A stretch of 64,000 nucleotides of DNA from Algisphaera agarilytica. GTDB lineage: Bacteria > Planctomycetota > Phycisphaerae > Phycisphaerales > Phycisphaeraceae. Below, one piece after another: positions 59,451 through 64,000 of the stretch; position 1 is the first letter of the stretch, and the number at the start of each line of letters is the position of its first letter. The translations under genes and the position numbers were made by a program. Under the pieces are notes generated by a model. That model saw nothing but the letters and a program-made list of their open reading frames with translations. It did no database searches and was not told the origin of the DNA. Where the stretch lies: positions 1,612,001 through 1,676,000 of the forward strand of contig NZ_JACHGY010000001.1 in assembly GCF_014207595.1 (NCBI RefSeq), given 5' to 3'.

Positions 59451-61259
59451 TCACGCGGCCTGGGCGGGATTGGACGCCGGGAGCATGTGGTTCACCGCGT
59501 CGACAAAGTGCTCGATCAGAAACGGCGTGGTCAGGTTGGCGAAGAAACGCTTCTGCATCAGCCGCGGGTCGGGCAGCGTGTCGGCGGTCTTGGCGATCAC
59601 GACCATGGGCAGGTCCGCGACTTCCATCTTCTGCTCGGTCTGCTCGATGAGCTGGCTGATCGCTTCGACCTCTCGGCGGTTCTGGATCGACACGACCATG
59701 AAGTTCGGCTTCACCTCGTCGCTCACCGGCGGCGGGAACAGACGATCGAGGAAGACCCGGATCGGATCGGTCTCGGCTTTGGTCCCCACGAACACCGGCC
59801 GCGGGTTGCCGTGGTTGATCGACTTGGCGATCTCCGAGCGATAGTCGGTCCAGCCGCCGGGGCTGTGAGCGAGCATCGCCAGCTTGAGGTCCGTCGCCTG
59901 GTCGGGGATGACTTCTTCGATGTGCTCGATGAATCCCCCACCCAGCTTCAGCGCGGTGAGGTATTCCTGCACGGGGTAGATCGTGTGGTTGCCGCTGTGG
60001 CCGACGAGTAGCGCGTGCGCCAGGCCGTTGGCCAGCGCGACCACGCAGCAGGGCTCGACGATCTTCGGGGCCATCCGGCGGATGTTGCCCGCGCTGAGGT
60101 GGTGGAACGCGATCGGGCCGACCAACTCTTTGGGGAACTTCCAGGCGTGGAGGATGCGGTCCATCGCCTCGGCGTGGTTCACCAGCAACAGCCGGGACTC
60201 GACCCGCTCCAACGATTCGCCCAGGTGGTCGGCCGCGTCGAGCACCCGCGCCATCTGGTCGGGCAGGATCTGGGTGTAGACCATCCGTCCGGTGTCGTGG
60301 AGCAGGCCCATGGTGAAGGCGTTTTCGATCGCTTCGTCGTCGCGTTGCAGGGCGCGGGTCGCCTCGGCGGCGATCAGGCCGGTGGCGATCGAGTGCTCCC
60401 AGAAGTGCGGGGCGTTGATCCGGTGGTCGACGGTGTCCCCGAAGCTGTCGATCACACTCATGTTGGTCACGGCCTGGCGCACCGCGTTGATGCCCATCCG
60501 CATGACCGCCTTGTTGATCGAGTCCACCGGCGAGCCGCGGTCGTACACGCTGGAGTTCGCCATCTTCAGCAACTTCAGCGCCATGCCCTGGTCTTTCTTG
60601 ATCGCCTTGGACAGCGCTTCGATCGAGCAGTTTTTCCGCCGGGTCATGCTCATCACTTCCGACACCGCGGGCGACATCCCCTTCAACTCCCCGCAACCGT
60701 CCAGGAGTTCGTACACGTCGCTGCGCCGCATGATCGGCTTGAGTTCTTTGAGATTCGCGGCGTTGAGCAGTTCCGCGTCCGCCGCCTGAGGCGTCTGGGC
60801 CCCTGCGGGTTCCGGGGCGCTCGCCGCTGCTTGCGTCGGCGCCTGGGGCGCCTCGGCCGCGCTCGGTGCCTGTTGCGGTTCAACGCCTTCGGCGATCATC
60901 GACTTCATCGTCGAGCAGAGCTGCACCGCACTCACCCGGGACTTGAGCAGGTACTTCTTCACCATCAGCTTGGCGGCCAACACGATCACCTCACGCTCAG
61001 CCGAATCGGTAAGCACCAGAACCGGCAGCTTGGCCGAGGGGTTGAGCGCACGCAGCTTCTTGATGCACCGCATCCCGACCTTGCCGACGCGGCAGAGGTC
61101 GATGACCACCAGATCCACGGGCTTATCGCTCGCTGCCTTGATGGCCTGAGCCTGGTTGTTCGTGGCTGAAACTTCGAAGCCTTGAGACGAAAGGTAGCTC
61201 GACAACAGGTCGCGATACAACCCGCCCTGATCGAGAATGAGTACGTGGTTCCCCGACAT
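59451..61259 (-). CDS. Response regulator with HDOD domain
   Basis: 602 residues. The N-terminal receiver domain has phospho-acceptor Asp54 (VVIDLCRVG) and a Lys in YLLKSR, but only one of the usual two acidic residues at the start (LILDQG). A Pro/Ala-rich linker (about 130-165) is followed by the HDOD domain (SIEALSKAIKKDQGMALKLL, HFWEHSIATGLIAAE, LLHDTGRMVY). The C-terminal 130 residues look like a second, degenerate receiver. It has the clearest ribosome binding site of the window, AAGGAGG six bases before ATG 61259. It probably takes part in stress or motility control; the output is unknown. Confidence 0.85.
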   Translation of the reverse strand: MSGNHVLILDQGGLYRDLLSSYLSSQGFEVSATNNQAQAIKAASDKPVDLVVIDLCRVGKVGMRCIKKLRALNPSAKLPVLVLTDSAEREVIVLAAKLMVKKYLLKSRVSAVQLCSTMKSMIAEGVEPQQAPSAAEAPQAPTQAAASAPEPAGAQTPQAADAELLNAANLKELKPIMRRSDVYELLDGCGELKGMSPAVSEVMSMTRRKNCSIEALSKAIKKDQGMALKLLKMANSSVYDRGSPVDSINKAVMRMGINAVRQAVTNMSVIDSFGDTVDHRINAPHFWEHSIATGLIAAEATRALQRDDEAIENAFTMGLLHDTGRMVYTQILPDQMARVLDAADHLGESLERVESRLLLVNHAEAMDRILHAWKFPKELVGPIAFHHLSAGNIRRMAPKIVEPCCVVALANGLAHALLVGHSGNHTIYPVQEYLTALKLGGGFIEHIEEVIPDQATDLKLAMLAHSPGGWTDYRSEIAKSINHGNPRPVFVGTKAETDPIRVFLDRLFPPPVSDEVKPNFMVVSIQNRREVEAISQLIEQTEQKMEVADLPMVVIAKTADTLPDPRLMQKRFFANLTTPFLIEHFVDAVNHMLPASNPAQAA

Positions 61260-61322
61260 GTAGCCTCCTTGAATCGACTACTAGTTCCATCGGGCCTCAT
61301 GATCGGATTCTTGAAGGCAGAG

Positions 61323-61360
61323 TTCCAAGAAAGGCACAGGGATTGCCCTAGGTCTTGGAA
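61323..61360 (-). promoter_or_regulatory. Double hairpin in the leader of the REC-HDOD gene
   Basis: TTCCAAGA (61323-61330) and TCTTGGAA (61353-61360) form an outer stem, with AGGG and CCCT forming an inner one. It lies 64 bases before the start codon on the gene's own strand. It may regulate that messenger or end a transcript from the hydrolase gene upstream. Confidence 0.35.
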
Positions 61361-61475
61361 AACACGTGTAAACAATCCGGAAGTCGGGCCGCGTGATAGC
61401 TCGCTAAAGTCCGTTACTACAGCCAGACGGATAGCCTGTCCCCCTAAAAGTACGCTGCGTTTCGGCGAAGATTGC

Positions 61476-62288
61476 TTAGTCCGAGAACACTTCCTCGAAG
61501 AACAGCTTCATGTGTTCCCAAGAGCGCTTGTCCGCACTGCGATCGTACTTCGCGCCTTCGAGCTCGCCGGTCGCGCCGGGGTCGGTGAAGGCGTGGACCG
61601 CGCCGCTGTAGGTCAGCGTCTGCACGTCCTGACCGGCGGACTGCAGGGCGTTGGTCACTTCCAGGAGTTGTTCGTTGCTGTAGAACGGGTCGGCCTGGCC
61701 GTGGGCGATGAGGACCTTGGCCTTGACGTTGGCCGCGTCGTCGCTGCCTTCGCGCGGGGGCATCAGGCTGCCGTGGAAGCTGACGATGCCCGCGAGCTCG
61801 GCCCCGTCGTAGGCGAGTTCGAGCACGGTTGTCCCGCCGAAGCAGTAGCCGATCGCGGCGCAACGCGTGGGGTCGACGTTGGGCTGCTGCTTGAGCATTT
61901 CCAGGCCCGCGGCGGCACGGGCACGGAACAGGTCGCGGTCCTGATAGAACGCCCCGGCGAGTTGGCCGGCCTGGTTCGGGTCGTCGGTGTAGACGTCCTT
62001 GCCGTACATGTCGAGCACCACCGCGATGTAGCCGAGCTCGGCGAGCTGGCGTGCGCGGTGACGGGCGTATTCACCCTGGCCCCACCAGGCGTGGGCGATG
62101 AGGACGCCGGGCGTGGGTCCGGTCAGGCCGTCGGGCTGGGCGATGTAGGCCGAGAGCGTGACGCCCTGGTGTTCGTAATCCAGCGAACCCGTGACGATGT
62201 CGGCCCGGGCGGAAAACGCGGTAGCGGTCAGCAGCAACGCCACCATCCAGGAACAAAGTACGTTCGAGCGGTTGAGCAATCGGGTCAT
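61476..62288 (-). CDS. Secreted dienelactone-hydrolase-family protein
   Basis: 270 residues. A signal peptide (MVALLLTATAFSARA-D) is followed by an alpha/beta hydrolase. The catalytic Cys is in IGYCFGGTT, the Asp in GQADPFYS and the His in AVHAFTDPG. It hydrolyses an ester or lactone outside the cytoplasm. ATG 62288 has GGAG upstream and opens the signal peptide; the frame is open to 62333. Confidence 0.88.
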   Translation of the reverse strand: MTRLLNRSNVLCSWMVALLLTATAFSARADIVTGSLDYEHQGVTLSAYIAQPDGLTGPTPGVLIAHAWWGQGEYARHRARQLAELGYIAVVLDMYGKDVYTDDPNQAGQLAGAFYQDRDLFRARAAAGLEMLKQQPNVDPTRCAAIGYCFGGTTVLELAYDGAELAGIVSFHGSLMPPREGSDDAANVKAKVLIAHGQADPFYSNEQLLEVTNALQSAGQDVQTLTYSGAVHAFTDPGATGELEGAKYDRSADKRSWEHMKLFFEEVFSD

Positions 62289-62455
62289 CGGGTATCTCCA
62301 GAGAGTTGAGTCCACCGGCCGGGGGAATCGCATTGATGGGATTCTAGCCGCAAAGTCCTCGCGGAAGACCGCCGGAGGTGGTTAGAATTATGAGGTTGAT
62401 ATTTCTCAAGTGGCCGGGCCGTGCCACACCTTTGCTATTTCCCGGGATTCGATAG

Positions 62456-63667
62456 ATGAACATGACCGGACCACGCGCGTGGGTATTGGGGGCAACGTTG
62501 GGGGCGGCGATGTCCGCGGCGACTCTCCCTGCCGAAGCCGAGACACGATTCAAGGTCGGCGATCCGGTGAGTTTCGCCGTCGAAACCACCGACGGGCGGG
62601 CGATCACGTCCGGGATGCTCGAGGGCTATCTCGTCGTGGTGCACTTCTGGGCGGCGGTCTCCGAGCCGAGCATCCAGAACCTGCCCGACATCCAACGGCT
62701 GCACGAGACCTACCACAAGAAAGGCGTGGGCATCGTCAGCGTCAGCGTGGACCCCGACCCCATGGCCGCGCAGGAGATGGTCGCCGAGCAGGGCCTGGAA
62801 ACCCTCATCGTCCTCAACGCCGAGCAAACGATCCCCGTCAACGCGCGGTTCTTCCGCAAGCAGTACGGCGTGCCGCACACCTTCCTGATCTCTCCCGATG
62901 GCAACCTCATCTGGGACGGGCACGGCTTTCTGCTCGAAGAACAACTCGAACAGGCGCTGATCGACTTCCCCCCGCCCACCGACGCGATCCTCGGCGAAGA
63001 CCCGGCCCTGGACTTCGACCCGTTCGCCTCCAGCGTCGACCCCGAAGAGCTGGCCAAGAGCGCCGCCCAGGCCATCTTCTCCCGGCCGATCGATTTCCGC
63101 CTGCTGTTCGACTCGGTTAAGGAACTGCCGGCCGAGTCCTTCGACGAAGCGAAAGTCAAAGCCTTCGGCCGATCCGTGAAACGGACGCTGGCCAATCTCG
63201 ACCCCGAGCAGCAGGAAAGCTACGACCTGTACCGCTCGGAATACCCGGGCGTCGCGCAAAACATCGACGCGTGGCTGGCCGCTTCCGACCGCAGCATCTC
63301 CTCCGGCGGCGGCGGCTCGGCCGACCCCGAACTGGTCGCCAGCAAGTTCCAGCAGGCCGAGGAAGCCGAGGCCGACGGCGACGAACTCGCCGCCTATGAG
63401 CTGTACCGCTGGATCGTCGACCGCGCGCCCGACAGCGACGAAGCCCTGCTCGCCCAGGACATGGTCCTCATCATGGAAGACGACGAGGCGTTCATGGCCC
63501 GCGTCCAAGGCGCGAAACTCGAAGGCAAAGCCCAGAACCTCATGACGATGGCCAAGAACTACGACAACGCCGGGTTCTACGACAAGGCTGATGAAACCTA
63601 CCAGAAGATCATCGACCTCTACCCCGACACCGACGCCGCCAAGCAGGCGGCGGAAGAGTTGAAGTAA
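62456..63667 (+). CDS. Secreted thioredoxin-fold (TlpA-like) protein without redox cysteines, with C-terminal repeats
   Basis: 403 residues. A signal peptide (about 1-27) is followed by a TlpA/AhpC-type domain (KVGDPVSFAVETTDGR, VVHFWAAVSEPS, PHTFLISPDGNLIW). Where CxxC is expected, the sequence reads Ser-Glu-Pro-Ser (69-72), so disulfide chemistry is excluded. Residues about 330-403 contain TPR-like helices (QAEEAEADGDELAAYELYRW, YDNAGFYDKADETYQKII). It may bind a partner through these. ATG 62462 two codons in is also possible. Confidence 0.75.
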   Translation: MNMTGPRAWVLGATLGAAMSAATLPAEAETRFKVGDPVSFAVETTDGRAITSGMLEGYLVVVHFWAAVSEPSIQNLPDIQRLHETYHKKGVGIVSVSVDPDPMAAQEMVAEQGLETLIVLNAEQTIPVNARFFRKQYGVPHTFLISPDGNLIWDGHGFLLEEQLEQALIDFPPPTDAILGEDPALDFDPFASSVDPEELAKSAAQAIFSRPIDFRLLFDSVKELPAESFDEAKVKAFGRSVKRTLANLDPEQQESYDLYRSEYPGVAQNIDAWLAASDRSISSGGGGSADPELVASKFQQAEEAEADGDELAAYELYRWIVDRAPDSDEALLAQDMVLIMEDDEAFMARVQGAKLEGKAQNLMTMAKNYDNAGFYDKADETYQKIIDLYPDTDAAKQAAEELK

Positions 63668-63699
63668 CGCTTCGGGATTCGCTCGCGCGATAAACGCAC

Positions 63700-63788
63700 C
63701 CGTAGGTCAGGTCTTCGACCTGACGCGGAGGCCATGTGGTTTCAATTATCTCCAGACGATGATGTCAGGTCGAAGACCTGACCTACGG
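63700..63788. repeat. Perfect 25-bp inverted repeat with inner hairpins (REPIN-like)
   Basis: Arms at 63700-63724 and 63764-63788 are perfect reverse complements over 25 bases, with 39 bases between. Each arm contains its own hairpin (CAGGTC, TTC, GACCTG). Two small hairpins in inverse orientation are the layout of REPIN elements moved by Y1-type (RAYT) transposases. It separates the TlpA-like gene from the convergent gltD. Confidence 0.65.
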
Positions 63789-63792
63789 CCGA

Positions 63793-64000
63793 TCACCCCG
63801 CGCTCGAGGTGAGCTGCGTCGTCACGCCCGGGGCGGGCAGTTCAGAGTGGCCCATCAGGTGTTCATCGATCTTGCGTGCGGCACCACGGCCCTCGGCGAT
63901 GGCCCAGACGATCAGCGAAGCACCGCGGCGCATGTCGCCCGCCACGAACACGCCGTCCACGTTGGTGGCAAACTCGCCGTACTCGGCCTTGACCGCACCG
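63793..64000 (-). CDS. gltD: Glutamate synthase small subunit, C-terminal end (partial)
   Basis: The last 69 codons of a minus-strand gene that continues beyond the window. [21 protein letters not shown] is the characteristic final FAD/NADPH-binding segment of the glutamate synthase beta subunit, followed by [11 protein letters not shown]. It supplies electrons to the large subunit, which makes glutamate from glutamine and 2-oxoglutarate. It would use ammonia-derived nitrogen, but it lies far from the purine island. Confidence 0.85.
   Translation of the reverse strand, partial: GAVKAEYGEFATNVDGVFVAGDMRRGASLIVWAIAEGRGAARKIDEHLMGHSELPAPGVTTQLTSSAG

Noticed and set aside
1-64000. tRNA, rRNA or CRISPR arrays
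   Set aside because: No T-loop-like GTTCRA motif with matching stems, no rRNA segments and no regularly spaced direct repeats were seen in the gaps.

Overview
This 64 kb window comes from a high-GC member of the Planctomycetota, most likely class Phycisphaerae. The signs are a prepilin-type N-terminal methylation protein of the planctomycete kind, type I dockerin repeats followed by a PEP-CTERM sorting tail, a BatA/VWA/DUF4175/DUF4159 membrane cluster, an ECF sigma factor with a large C-terminal extension, DUF1570 and DUF4914 proteins, and many secreted proteins of unknown role. No rRNA, tRNA or CRISPR array was found.

Layout. 1-7132 holds the end of a MoxR-type BatA/VWA/DUF4175/DUF4159 cluster. 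7136-9801 holds a membrane protein, a pseudopilin-like protein and a one-domain voltage-gated cation channel with an acidic selectivity filter. 9924-26297 is a purine island: PurE, then an almost complete purine catabolic set (guanine and adenine deaminases, xanthine dehydrogenase with XdhC, urate oxidase, HIU hydrolase, OHCU decarboxylase, allantoinase, allantoate amidohydrolase, ureidoglycine aminohydrolase, ureidoglycolate amidohydrolase and a ureidoglycine-type aminotransferase). Together these can take purine bases to glyoxylate, CO2 and ammonia inside the cell; no purine permease is present. 26335-33715 holds pyruvate kinase, a MASE1 hybrid kinase with a NarL-type regulator, and a UbiB-family kinase. 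34100-46608 holds a secreted GH57-like protein, TrmB, a MerR/B12-like sensor, an HDOD-GGDEF protein, a histone-deacetylase-like hydrolase, two oxidoreductases and a SET-domain protein. 46609-47896 is a disturbed stretch with a nonsense-broken secreted gene. 47897-50700 holds an acetyltransferase and threonyl-tRNA synthetase. The rest carries a sigma-factor fusion, PhzF, a DUF1570 metallopeptidase, DUF4914, a hexapeptide acyltransferase fusion, TrkA-N, REC-HDOD, a dienelactone hydrolase, a thioredoxin-fold protein without its cysteines, and the 3' end of gltD.

Two regulatory observations stand out. First, thrS is preceded by a complete transcription attenuator: a -10 box, a 22-residue leader peptide with 12 consecutive threonine codons, an antiterminator pairing that overlaps the leader stop region, and an intrinsic terminator. 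Second, at least 14 genes have a TANNNT box 5-9 nt before the start codon, so much of the transcriptome here appears to be leaderless; this also fixes several start codons. Other genes carry clear Shine-Dalgarno sites. Several intergenic gaps hold paired inverted hairpin elements resembling REPINs, and two gaps look like structured RNA genes.
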